Of a stretch of DNA of 64,000 bases, positions 1 to 13,228 are shown piece by piece (the stretch's first letter is position 1; each line of letters starts with the position of its first letter). The position numbers and the translations under genes are program-made. The notes beneath the pieces are model-generated. The model ran no database searches and was not told the origin of the DNA. It was given only the letters and a program-made list of their open reading frames with translations. Source of the DNA: Prevotella aff. ruminicola Tc2-24 (lineage in GTDB: Bacteria > Bacteroidota > Bacteroidia > Bacteroidales > Bacteroidaceae); the NCBI RefSeq assembly GCF_900110895.1, contig NZ_FOIQ01000006.1:124001-188000 (forward strand). Direction: 5' to 3'.

Positions 1-1665
1 GCATTCATGCTCATCGTACGGTTTATCTATAGACTGCGCCGGAGAATCCGTCAGGAAAAGGAAGCTGCCCGACTGGCGGAGCAGGAGAAGGAACAGGAGA
101 AACGTGTCAATGCCATGAACATGAGTTTCTTTGCTAATATCTCCCATGAGTTCCGTACCCCCCTGACAATGATAAAAGGACCGGTAGACCTGTTGTCCAA
201 GAGCAGCAACCTCAAAGGCGAGGACCGTAATATGCTTTTAATCGTGCAACGGAGTGTAAGAAGGATGCTACGGCTCGTCAACCAGTTGATGGACTTTAAC
301 AAACTGGAGAACGATACATTAAGACTCGCCGTCAGTATGCAGGATGTCATTCCTCTCGTTCAACATATCTGTGATATCTTCCTTCTCAACATGAAAGAGA
401 AGGATATTACCTTCAAGGTCATCGGTATGGAGGATACCATGCAGATGTGGGTGGATGCAGACAAGGTCGAGAAGATTCTTGTTAATCTCCTATCGAATGC
501 CATCAAGTTCACACCGCGCGGCGGACAGGTGACCCTCACGGTCGATACGGACGCTCAACAACTGAAGGTCATGGTGACCGATACAGGTAAGGGCATCCCT
601 GACGATCAACTGGAGAATATCTTTAAACGTTACTACCAACTGGACAATCAGACCAAAGGTACCATCAACTGGGGAACAGGCATCGGACTTTACTATGCAC
701 GTAGACTGGCAGAACTTCACCACGGACAACTCACCGCCAGCAATGCCAAGAATGGACAGACTGGTGCCGTATTCACTCTGCTATTGCCGATGCATGAGGA
801 CGCATACAGTGATGCGGAGAAAAGACCGTTAGAACAGGATGAGCAAGACTATCCGTATGAACAGGTTCCTGAGCAACATACCGTCACGGCAGAGACCAGA
901 GATGACCGTCCGACCATCCTCGTGGTCGATGACGACTCTGAGGTCGTCAATTATCTGCAAGTCCTGTTGCAGCAGCACTATAATGTCATCAGCCATTTCA
1001 ACGCTGATGACAGTCTACGCTCCATCCGTGAGAAGGAACCTGACATCATACTCAGCGATGTGGTCATGCCTGGCAGAAGTGGCTACGACTTCTGTCGGGA
1101 GATTAAGAACGACCTACAACTGTGTCATATCCCTGTCATCCTTGTAACAGCCAAGGCTACGGCGGAGAATCAGATAGAAGGACTAGACACCGGTGCTGAT
1201 GCTTACGTCACGAAACCCTTCGATCCCAATGTTCTGTTGGCACAGATCAAATCGTTGCTCAGCAACAGACTTCGCATCCAACATATCCTCAGTACCAAGA
1301 CCACCACCGAGGAGAAGGGCGTGGAAGAGGCTTTGTCGCCACAAGATAAAGCATTCATGGACGAACTCTACAAACTCATGGAAGATGAGTTGGCCAACTC
1401 TGAACTTGACGTGACACGCATCACAGAAATGCTTTATATCTCACGCACCAAACTATACTATAAGATTAAAGGACTGACCGGTGAGACACCCAGCAGTTTC
1501 TTCCGGATGTACAAACTGAACCGTGCGGCACAACTCATCAAGGAGGGCAGGCACACCATCTCTGAAGTGGCCGACCTGACAGGGTTCAGTACCCTCTCCC
1601 ATTTCTCGTCTCTGTTCAAGAAACAGTTTGGTGTCAGTCCAAGCGAGTACAAGAACACGCCATAG
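1..1665 (+). CDS. HTCS hybrid two-component regulator, C-terminal part (5' end outside window)
   Basis: Cytoplasmic half of a hybrid sensor kinase/response regulator of the Bacteroidota HTCS type, which activates polysaccharide-utilisation genes after a sugar binds its periplasmic domain. The frame is open to base 1. The first in-frame ATG (base 7) lies in a hydrophobic run followed by basic residues (RRRIRQ), which looks like the end of a membrane helix, so the true start is upstream of the window. Counting from that ATG, the phospho-acceptor box NISHEFRTPL is near residue 47, the ATPase motifs NLLSNAIKF and GTGIGL are near 160 and 225, a receiver domain spans about 302-417 (DDD pocket, ILSDVVMPG, TKPF), and an AraC helix-turn-helix fills the last 100 residues. 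The starch operon follows 232 bp downstream, but its promoter has no direct-repeat operator like that of the xylan genes, so the target of this regulator is open. Confidence 0.93.
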   Translation, partial: AFMLIVRFIYRLRRRIRQEKEAARLAEQEKEQEKRVNAMNMSFFANISHEFRTPLTMIKGPVDLLSKSSNLKGEDRNMLLIVQRSVRRMLRLVNQLMDFNKLENDTLRLAVSMQDVIPLVQHICDIFLLNMKEKDITFKVIGMEDTMQMWVDADKVEKILVNLLSNAIKFTPRGGQVTLTVDTDAQQLKVMVTDTGKGIPDDQLENIFKRYYQLDNQTKGTINWGTGIGLYYARRLAELHHGQLTASNAKNGQTGAVFTLLLPMHEDAYSDAEKRPLEQDEQDYPYEQVPEQHTVTAETRDDRPTILVVDDDSEVVNYLQVLLQQHYNVISHFNADDSLRSIREKEPDIILSDVVMPGRSGYDFCREIKNDLQLCHIPVILVTAKATAENQIEGLDTGADAYVTKPFDPNVLLAQIKSLLSNRLRIQHILSTKTTTEEKGVEEALSPQDKAFMDELYKLMEDELANSELDVTRITEMLYISRTKLYYKIKGLTGETPSSFFRMYKLNRAAQLIKEGRHTISEVADLTGFSTLSHFSSLFKKQFGVSPSEYKNTP

Positions 1666-1765
1666 GTCTTTCTGAATTATAGCACAGAGATCGGCACCTT
1701 CCATCACCCTCTCAGAATGGTGGCACGGCATCGTTCCAGATCGGGAAGTCCTATGCCTTGCGGAT

Positions 1766-1840
1766 GCAAACGTTTGCGCATTTGCAGGGCCAATAACTCA
1801 GCCCAAATAAAACACTGATACAGAATATTTTGTAATTTTG
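1766..1840 (+). promoter_or_regulatory. malQp: LacI-type operator palindrome and promoter of the starch operon
   Basis: A perfect 12-bp palindrome GCAAACGTTTGC lies at 1766-1777, the classic CG-centred operator form of LacI/GalR/PurR-family regulators. It sits 55 bp upstream of a Bacteroidota -7 box TAATTTTG (1833-1840). The malQ start is 57 nt past the box. No LacI-family gene is in the window, so the regulator would be encoded elsewhere. I see no clear -33 element. The rest of the 1666-1897 gap holds nothing recognisable. Confidence 0.6.
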
Positions 1841-1897
1841 ACCCGGAATAAGAGAGAAACTGTTGACATATTCCGTTTAAAATAACTAAAGACAAAT

Positions 1898-6789
<4,892 letters not shown>

Positions 6790-6818
6790 TATTAACGGCC
6801 AACCATAATTAAAGACCA

Positions 6819-8720
6819 ATGAAGAAATTGATTATTGCAGGACTATTGTCTATGATGCTGACCAATAAGGTTGCAGCTCAGGCTTTTCAAGAGATGACCT
6901 ACACCCCACAGGCCACCACGTTCAAACTCTTTGCACCGGACCATGCAAAGGCCATTGTACGCATCTACCAGCAAGGCAAGGATGGCAAAGCCATCAAGAC
7001 CGTGAAGATGCAGAAGACGGGAAAAGAGCAGTTTACAGCCACCGTCAAGGGAGACCTCATGGGTAAGTTCTATACCTTCGACGTCGGCCGCGGTGAATGT
7101 GCTGGCGTCTTCGCAAAAGCCGTCGGCGTGAACAGCAAGCGCGGTGCCATCATCGACATGAAGCAGACCAACCCTGAGCACTGGTGCTGCGACAAGCGCC
7201 CAGTCACCAAGTCGCCTGCCGACCTCGTGATATACGAGATGCACCATCGCGACTTCTCCATCAACCGTGCCGATGCCAAGTATCCTGGCAAGTTCCTGGC
7301 TCTTACCGAACCATGGGCCATCGAGCACCTGAAGCAGTTGGGTGTGAACGCCATCCATATCCTACCGAGCTATGACTATGGTTCCGTTGACGAGACGCGT
7401 CTTAATGAGCCTCAGTATAACTGGGGCTACGATCCAGTGAACTACAACGTGCCAGAAGGTGGCTACTCAACCGATCCTTATCAGCCCGAAGTGCGTATCC
7501 GTGAGTTCAAGCAGATGGTCCAGGCGCTCCATAACGCTGGCATCCGCGTCATCCTCGACGTGGTGTATAACCATACCTATGACATCGAACATTCAAACTT
7601 CCAGCGCACCTACCCCGACTATTACTATCGCAAGACTGCCGACGGACAGTATTCAAATGGTAGCGGATGCGGCAACGAGACGGCCTCTGAGCAGCCCATG
7701 ATGCGGAAGTTCATGCTTGAAAGCGTGAAGTACTGGATCAATGAATACCATATCGACGGATTCCGTTTCGATCTGATGGGGGTTCACGATATTGAGACCA
7801 TGAATGAGATTCGCCAGATGGTGGACAACATCGATCCCACGATCTATATCTATGGTGAGGGGTGGAGCGCAGGCAACTGCGTACTGCCTAACGAGCAACT
7901 CGGCATGAAGGCCAACATCACGAAGATGCCTGGCATTGCTGCCTTCTCTGATGAGATCCGCGATGCCCTCCGTGGCCCGTTCTCTGACGATACCAAGGGC
8001 GGATTCCTGGCCGGTGAGCCTGGCTGCGAAGAGAGCATCAAATACGGTATCGTGGGTGCTATACAGCATCCTCAGGTTGACATGGCTAAGGTAAACTACT
8101 CACAGACACCTTGGGCGCTTGAGCCTACTCAGATGATTAGCTATGTGAGCTGCCACGACGACATGTGTCTGGTTGATCGTCTGCGCGCCAGTATCCCTGG
8201 CATTGCCGACGACGAACTCATACGCCTCAACCTACTGGCTCAGACGGCCGTATTCACCTCGCAGGGCGTTCCTTTCATACTCAGCGGAGAAGAACTCCTG
8301 CGCAGCAAGAAGGGCGTACACAACAGCTTCGAGTCACCGGATAGCATCAATCAGCTCGACTGGACCAACAAAGTCAAGTATCCGCAGGTTTTTGAGTATT
8401 ACAAGAACCTTATCCAACTGCGCAAGAACCATCCAGCCTTCCGCCTGGGCAATGCCGACCTTGTGCGCAAGCACCTGCAGTTTATCGATGCCCCTGAGGG
8501 CACCATAGCCTACCGTCTGAAGAACTACGCTGGTCGCGATGAATGGCGTAACATTATTGTCATTCTCAATGCCAGCAAGTCGCCTGCCGAGGTGCTTATC
8601 CCCGAAGGTAACTACACCGTGGTATGCTGCGACGGCATCATCAACGAACAAGGTCTTGGCTCTCTTAAGGGAAACAAAGTCATCGTCGACCCACAATCTG
8701 CAATTATCTTACACGACTGA
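6819..8720 (+). CDS. pulA: Type I pullulanase (GH13) with CBM48-like N-terminal domain
   Basis: Debranching enzyme cutting alpha-1,6 links in pullulan and branched starch fragments. Signal peptide about residues 1-20 (ending NKVAAQ), an N-terminal beta-sandwich (CBM48-like) to about 125, then the GH13 barrel. The type I pullulanase marker YNWGYDPVNYNVPEG is present near residue 205. The conserved GH13 regions are visible: DVVYNHT (about 247), GFRFDLMG with the nucleophile Asp (about 313), YGEGW with the acid/base Glu (about 345), and VSCHDDM (about 444). 633 residues is normal for the short type I form. Third gene of the starch operon; its stop is separated by one base from the next start. 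Confidence 0.93.
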   Translation: MKKLIIAGLLSMMLTNKVAAQAFQEMTYTPQATTFKLFAPDHAKAIVRIYQQGKDGKAIKTVKMQKTGKEQFTATVKGDLMGKFYTFDVGRGECAGVFAKAVGVNSKRGAIIDMKQTNPEHWCCDKRPVTKSPADLVIYEMHHRDFSINRADAKYPGKFLALTEPWAIEHLKQLGVNAIHILPSYDYGSVDETRLNEPQYNWGYDPVNYNVPEGGYSTDPYQPEVRIREFKQMVQALHNAGIRVILDVVYNHTYDIEHSNFQRTYPDYYYRKTADGQYSNGSGCGNETASEQPMMRKFMLESVKYWINEYHIDGFRFDLMGVHDIETMNEIRQMVDNIDPTIYIYGEGWSAGNCVLPNEQLGMKANITKMPGIAAFSDEIRDALRGPFSDDTKGGFLAGEPGCEESIKYGIVGAIQHPQVDMAKVNYSQTPWALEPTQMISYVSCHDDMCLVDRLRASIPGIADDELIRLNLLAQTAVFTSQGVPFILSGEELLRSKKGVHNSFESPDSINQLDWTNKVKYPQVFEYYKNLIQLRKNHPAFRLGNADLVRKHLQFIDAPEGTIAYRLKNYAGRDEWRNIIVILNASKSPAEVLIPEGNYTVVCCDGIINEQGLGSLKGNKVIVDPQSAIILHD

Positions 8721-8721
8721 T

Positions 8722-10590
8722 ATGAAACGAATCATTCTCTTCGGCTTGATTGTTAACGCGGCTATCACCATGATGGCTGCTAAGAAAACAGTGGTTGACC
8801 GCATTGAGCCAACCGACTGGTATATCGGGATGAAAAACCCCACGGTACAGCTGATGGTATATGGACAGGGTATCCGCGATGTAATCAGCGTTACCACCGA
8901 CTATCCGGGTGTCACCATCGATAGCATCGTGCGTCTCGACTCACCAAACTACCTGCTTGTCTATATGAACCTGCGCGATGCTCAGCCAGGCACTATGACG
9001 TTGAACTTTGGCAAGACAAAGGTGCCATACCAGTTGAAACAGCGCGCCATGAGCGGTGACAAGCACATGGGATTCACCAATGCCGATGTGCTTTACATGC
9101 TCATGCCCGACCGATTTGCGCAAGGTGCTAACCACCCCAAGCAGATTAAAGGCATGAACACCTACATAGAAGATCGCACGAAACCATCGCTCCGTCATGG
9201 TGGCGACCTGAATGGTATCCGTGAGCATCTCGACTACTTCAATGAACTTGGTGTCACTGCTCTTTGGTTCACCCCTGTTTTGGAGAACGACTCTCCCGAT
9301 AGCGAAGACGGTTTCTCCACCTACCACGGCTATGCCACCACCAATTATTATAAAGTTGATCCGCGTTTCGGTTCTAACGAGGACTATAAGCGTTTTTGCG
9401 ATGAGGCTCATGCCAAGGGACTGAAGATTGTGATGGACATGATTTTCAATCACAGTGGTTTTGAGCATCCTTGGGTCAAGGACATGCCGTCTAAAGACTG
9501 GCTCAACACACCTGAATGGCTCAACGGGATGCAAGACAAATATCTGCAGACCAGTTATAAACTCACGCCAATTGTAGATCCCTACGCTTCAGAGATTGAT
9601 ATCAAGGAAACGACAAAGGGATGGTTCGTGCCTTCCATGCCAGACCTGAATCAGCACAATCCACACCTCCTCCGCTATCTTATCCAGAACAGTATGTGGT
9701 GGATAGAGACTGTTGGAATCGATGGCATCCGCATGGACACCTATCCATACGCTTATGCAGATGCCATGGCTCAATGGATGAAAGAAATTAATGAAGAGTA
9801 TCCCAACTTCAACACTGTTGGCGAGACATGGGTCACAGAGCCAGCTTATACAGCTACCTGGCAGAAAGACTCAAAACTCGCCAAGACTAACTCTTACTTG
9901 AAAACGGTGATGGACTTCTCTTTCTACAACAAGCTCAGTCAAGCGAAGGATGAGGAAACCGACGGCTTTGAGAAAGGACTGAACCGTCTTTACTACTCGT
10001 TTGTATACGATTACCTCTACCCCAACCCGTCGAGTGTCATGGCTTTTATCGAGAACCACGACACCGACAGATTCCTAGGTGAAGGTAAAGATACTTTAGC
10101 CCTCAAACAGGCTCTGGCGCTACTACTCACCGTGAACCGTATCCCACAGCTCTACTATGGCACCGAGATACTTATGAACGGTACAAAGAAGATCTCAGAT
10201 GGCTATGTACGCCAAGACTTCCCTGGCGGATTCCCAGGCGACGAGCATAATGCCTTTACACCAGAAGGACGTACCGAAGCAGAACAGAGCATGTTCACAT
10301 GGCTGAGTCGTCTGCTTCACTGGCGACAAGGCAATGAGGTCATCTCAAAAGGCAAGCAAACACAGTTCATCCCCTTCAACGGCATATATGTGATAGCTCG
10401 CCAATACCAAGGCAAGACGGTGCTCACTGTTCTCAATGGCACATCGAAGCCCGCCACAATGGATGTCAGCCGTTACGCTGAAGCTATCGGCAAGGCTACT
10501 CAGGCAAAGGATATCCTAACCTACCGACAGTATGATATCTCCAAGAATCTGGAACTCAGGCCACGAGAAAGTTTGATTCTCGAATTCTGA
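8722..10590 (+). CDS. susA: SusA-like alpha-amylase/neopullulanase (GH13)
   Basis: Endo-acting alpha-amylase/neopullulanase of the cyclomaltodextrinase-like branch, predicted periplasmic, degrading maltooligosaccharides after uptake. I start it at ATG 8722, one base after the pullulanase stop, because this gives a proper signal peptide (MKRIILFGLIVNAAITMMAA); a longer frame from 8539 would overlap the pullulanase by 180 bp and lose it. N-terminal Ig-like domain to about 125 (IEPTDWYIGMKNPTVQLMVYG), then the barrel with DMIFNH (about 238), GIRMDTYPY (nucleophile, about 334), VGETWV (acid/base, about 366) and FIENHDTDR (about 443). Product about 622 residues, like SusA. Last gene of the operon; a strong terminator begins 6 bp downstream. 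Confidence 0.92.
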   Translation: MKRIILFGLIVNAAITMMAAKKTVVDRIEPTDWYIGMKNPTVQLMVYGQGIRDVISVTTDYPGVTIDSIVRLDSPNYLLVYMNLRDAQPGTMTLNFGKTKVPYQLKQRAMSGDKHMGFTNADVLYMLMPDRFAQGANHPKQIKGMNTYIEDRTKPSLRHGGDLNGIREHLDYFNELGVTALWFTPVLENDSPDSEDGFSTYHGYATTNYYKVDPRFGSNEDYKRFCDEAHAKGLKIVMDMIFNHSGFEHPWVKDMPSKDWLNTPEWLNGMQDKYLQTSYKLTPIVDPYASEIDIKETTKGWFVPSMPDLNQHNPHLLRYLIQNSMWWIETVGIDGIRMDTYPYAYADAMAQWMKEINEEYPNFNTVGETWVTEPAYTATWQKDSKLAKTNSYLKTVMDFSFYNKLSQAKDEETDGFEKGLNRLYYSFVYDYLYPNPSSVMAFIENHDTDRFLGEGKDTLALKQALALLLTVNRIPQLYYGTEILMNGTKKISDGYVRQDFPGGFPGDEHNAFTPEGRTEAEQSMFTWLSRLLHWRQGNEVISKGKQTQFIPFNGIYVIARQYQGKTVLTVLNGTSKPATMDVSRYAEAIGKATQAKDILTYRQYDISKNLELRPRESLILEF

Positions 10591-10596
10591 TATCAC

Positions 10597-10629
10597 AGCA
10601 GGGGTCGTTTCGGCCCCTGCTTTCTTTTG
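10597..10629 (+). terminator. Rho-independent terminator of the starch operon
   Basis: An 11-bp stem (AGCAGGGGTCG / CGGCCCCTGCT, one G-T pair) with a TTT loop is followed by TTTCTTTT. It lies directly after the stop of the SusA-like gene and just before the operator of the next gene. Confidence 0.9.
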
Positions 10630-10632
10630 ATT

Positions 10633-10698
10633 TGATACGAATCTTAAAACATCTGATACATATCAAGATATCCTTTTTGTTATTTTCCCATATCTTTG
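10633..10698 (+). promoter_or_regulatory. Direct-repeat operator and promoter of the GH115 gene
   Basis: TGATAC at 10633-10638 and again at 10654-10659 (21-bp period, two helical turns), then 31 nt to the -7 box TATCTTTG (10691-10698). No TTTG -33 element is at the usual distance, which suits an activator-dependent promoter. The same geometry recurs at five other hemicellulose promoters in this window. The start codon is 22 nt after the box. Confidence 0.8.
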
Positions 10699-10720
10699 CA
10701 GCTAAAAATAACGAAAGATA

Positions 10721-13216
10721 ATGAAAAGGATAAAATCTGGTTTAAGAAAGAAAAGAATACTTGTATACAGTCTTGCTCTTATTCTTTCGCTCCCTATACA
10801 GGCTGCTGAGCAATTTATTTCCTATAGTCCCATCAAAGGGGCCATACACCTACAAGACCTAACCATCGGTGTAGATAGTCGGGAACATAGTTGCGTACAA
10901 CTGGCTGTCAAGAACCTGACAATAGACCTTGAACGGGTCACAGGAAGAACGGCTTCAATCCAGGCCAATTCTCCAACGATTCTTATTGGAACTGTTGGTA
11001 CTCACCCGAAGATTGACCAATGGGTAAAGCAAGGACTGCTCCGTGATCTTAAAGGAAAGACCGAGAAATATATCATCAAAACCATTGACGGTCAGGTTAT
11101 CATTGCCGGTAGTGACAAGCGCGGTACGGTATATGGCATCTACGAATTGTCACGGCAAATCGGTGTTTCGCCATGGTACTACTGGGCAGATGTCCCCGTG
11201 GAAAAACATGACGATCTGTATGTAAGAAATGGAGAATACTCCGACGGAGAGCCTGCCGTTCGCTATCGCGGTCTGTTCCTTAACGACGAGGCCCCGTGTC
11301 TCACTTCATGGGTAAAGAACACATTCGGCACCGACTATGGTAATCACCATTTTTATGAGAAGGTCTTTGAACTGATTCTGCGACTAAAGGGGAACTACCT
11401 GTGGCCGGCCATGTGGAATTGGGCTTTCTATGCTGACGATCCGGAAAACCTGAAAACTGCCGATGCCATGGGCATTATGATGGGAACCTCACACCACGAG
11501 CCGATGGCACGTAACCATCAGGAATACGCACGTGACCGTAAGGGATGGGGTGCATGGAACTATACCACCAACAAACAGAACCTCGACCGATTCTTCCGTG
11601 AAGGCATTGAGCGCATGAAGGGCACCGACGATATCATCACCATCGGAATGCGTGGCGACGGGGACGAAGCGATGGGTAATAGCACCGATACCAAGTTACT
11701 GGAGACTATCATCGACAACCAGCGTCGCATTATCAAGGAGGTCACTAAGCGTCCCGCTAAGGAGACCCCACAGATATGGGCATTATATAAAGAGGTACAA
11801 GACTACTACGATGCAGGTCTGCGAGTACCCGACGACGTGACCGTACTACTTTGCGATGACAACTGGGGTAACGTACGCCGATTACCTACTGCAGAGGAAA
11901 AGAAACGCAAAGGCGGCTGGGGACTCTACTACCACGTGGACTATGTTGGTGCTCCCCGCAACTCAAAGTGGATTAACGTCACTCCTATACAGAATATGTG
12001 GGAACAGCTGCAACTAGCCTACAACGGCGGTATCCAGAAGCTCTGGATTCTGAACGTAGGCGATCTGAAGCCGATGGAGTATCCTATCCAGTTGTTCATG
12101 GATATGGCATGGAATCCCAGCAAATATAAAGCAGATAATCTGCTCGACCACACCCGCGATTTCTGTGTAAAGAGTTTCGGTGAGGACCAGGCTGAGGAAG
12201 CCGCATCAATCCTGAACCTTGTCAGTAAATACAACGGCCGCATCACCTCAGAGATGCTTGACGCCTCGACCTACACCACCGACGAGTTCGCACAAGTGGT
12301 GAACGATTATCAGGCACTAGAGGTCCGTGCATTACGACAATTCATCACCCTCAAACCCGAATATCGTGACACCTACCGCCAGATTATTCTCTTCCCTGTG
12401 CAAGCCATGGGCAATATCTATGACATGTATTATGCACAGGCCATGAATTACCAGTTGGCAGCATTGGATGATCCCGATGCCAACATCTGGGCAGAGCGTT
12501 GCCGTCAGGCTTTCCGACGCGACTCCATTCTTAACCTCCAATACAACAAGGAAATCGCTAATGGCAAATGGGATGGAATGATGACACAGAAGCACATCAG
12601 TTACACGGATTGGAACGACTGGTTCCCTGCCGACGAATGTCCGAAGCTCAAAGAGGTGCCCAGCCCGGAGCAAGGACCGACATTCTGCGCACGTGACGGC
12701 TACATCAGCATCGAGGCCGAGCACACTTTCCTGAGGACACAAAAGGAAGGTTCAGAGTGGACTGTTATTCCCCACATGGGGCGCACACTCAGTGGTATCG
12801 CCCTGATGCCTTATACAGCAACCACCGACGAGGCGAGACTGATTTACCGTTTCAAAGTCAAAGGACAAAAGACTGCCAAGGTACACATCATCACCAAGTC
12901 GACCCTCGACTTCCTGGACAAGGGTGGTCTCATCTACGACGTATCCTTCGACAACAACCAACCAGTAAGTGTGAACTTCAACAGCAACCTGAACGAGAAA
13001 CCAGAAAACATCTACACCGTCTACTATCCTACCGTAGCTCGTCGTGTGGTAGAACAGACTATAGAACTGCCTCTTGATGACAGTCTTGATACACACACCC
13101 TAACACTACACCCACAGGATCCCGGTATTGTCTTTGAGAAAATTGTCATCGACTTCGGTGGCTACCAGCCACAGTATCTCTTTGGGAAAGAGTCACCCAA
13201 GAGCTACAAGAAGTAG
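10721..13216 (+). CDS. GH115 xylan alpha-1,2-glucuronidase
   Basis: Removes (4-O-methyl-)glucuronic acid side chains from xylan, including from internal xyloses. A basic N-terminus and hydrophobic segment form the signal peptide, cut near residue 30 (LPIQAAEQ). The family signature runs from about residue 180: RYRGLFLNDEAPCL, GNYLWPAMWNWAF, GIMMGTSHHEPMARN and TIGMRGDGDEAM, all near the GH115 active site. A C-terminal beta-sandwich (from about 660, opening YISIEAEHTF) completes the usual domain order at 831 residues. It is a single gene behind its own operator/promoter and convergent with the HTCS gene (12 bp between stops). No terminator is visible between the two stops. Confidence 0.94.
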   Translation: MKRIKSGLRKKRILVYSLALILSLPIQAAEQFISYSPIKGAIHLQDLTIGVDSREHSCVQLAVKNLTIDLERVTGRTASIQANSPTILIGTVGTHPKIDQWVKQGLLRDLKGKTEKYIIKTIDGQVIIAGSDKRGTVYGIYELSRQIGVSPWYYWADVPVEKHDDLYVRNGEYSDGEPAVRYRGLFLNDEAPCLTSWVKNTFGTDYGNHHFYEKVFELILRLKGNYLWPAMWNWAFYADDPENLKTADAMGIMMGTSHHEPMARNHQEYARDRKGWGAWNYTTNKQNLDRFFREGIERMKGTDDIITIGMRGDGDEAMGNSTDTKLLETIIDNQRRIIKEVTKRPAKETPQIWALYKEVQDYYDAGLRVPDDVTVLLCDDNWGNVRRLPTAEEKKRKGGWGLYYHVDYVGAPRNSKWINVTPIQNMWEQLQLAYNGGIQKLWILNVGDLKPMEYPIQLFMDMAWNPSKYKADNLLDHTRDFCVKSFGEDQAEEAASILNLVSKYNGRITSEMLDASTYTTDEFAQVVNDYQALEVRALRQFITLKPEYRDTYRQIILFPVQAMGNIYDMYYAQAMNYQLAALDDPDANIWAERCRQAFRRDSILNLQYNKEIANGKWDGMMTQKHISYTDWNDWFPADECPKLKEVPSPEQGPTFCARDGYISIEAEHTFLRTQKEGSEWTVIPHMGRTLSGIALMPYTATTDEARLIYRFKVKGQKTAKVHIITKSTLDFLDKGGLIYDVSFDNNQPVSVNFNSNLNEKPENIYTVYYPTVARRVVEQTIELPLDDSLDTHTLTLHPQDPGIVFEKIVIDFGGYQPQYLFGKESPKSYKK

Positions 13217-13228
13217 AAGATAAGACTA

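Noticed and set aside
1816..1821. TGATAC just upstream of the starch-operon promoter
   Set aside because: Single copy, 11 nt from the -7 box and with no partner 21 bp upstream; it does not fit the operator geometry of the hemicellulose promoters.
8539..8721. Longer N-terminus for the SusA-like gene
   Set aside because: It would overlap the pullulanase by 180 bp and hide a clean signal peptide beginning at 8722.
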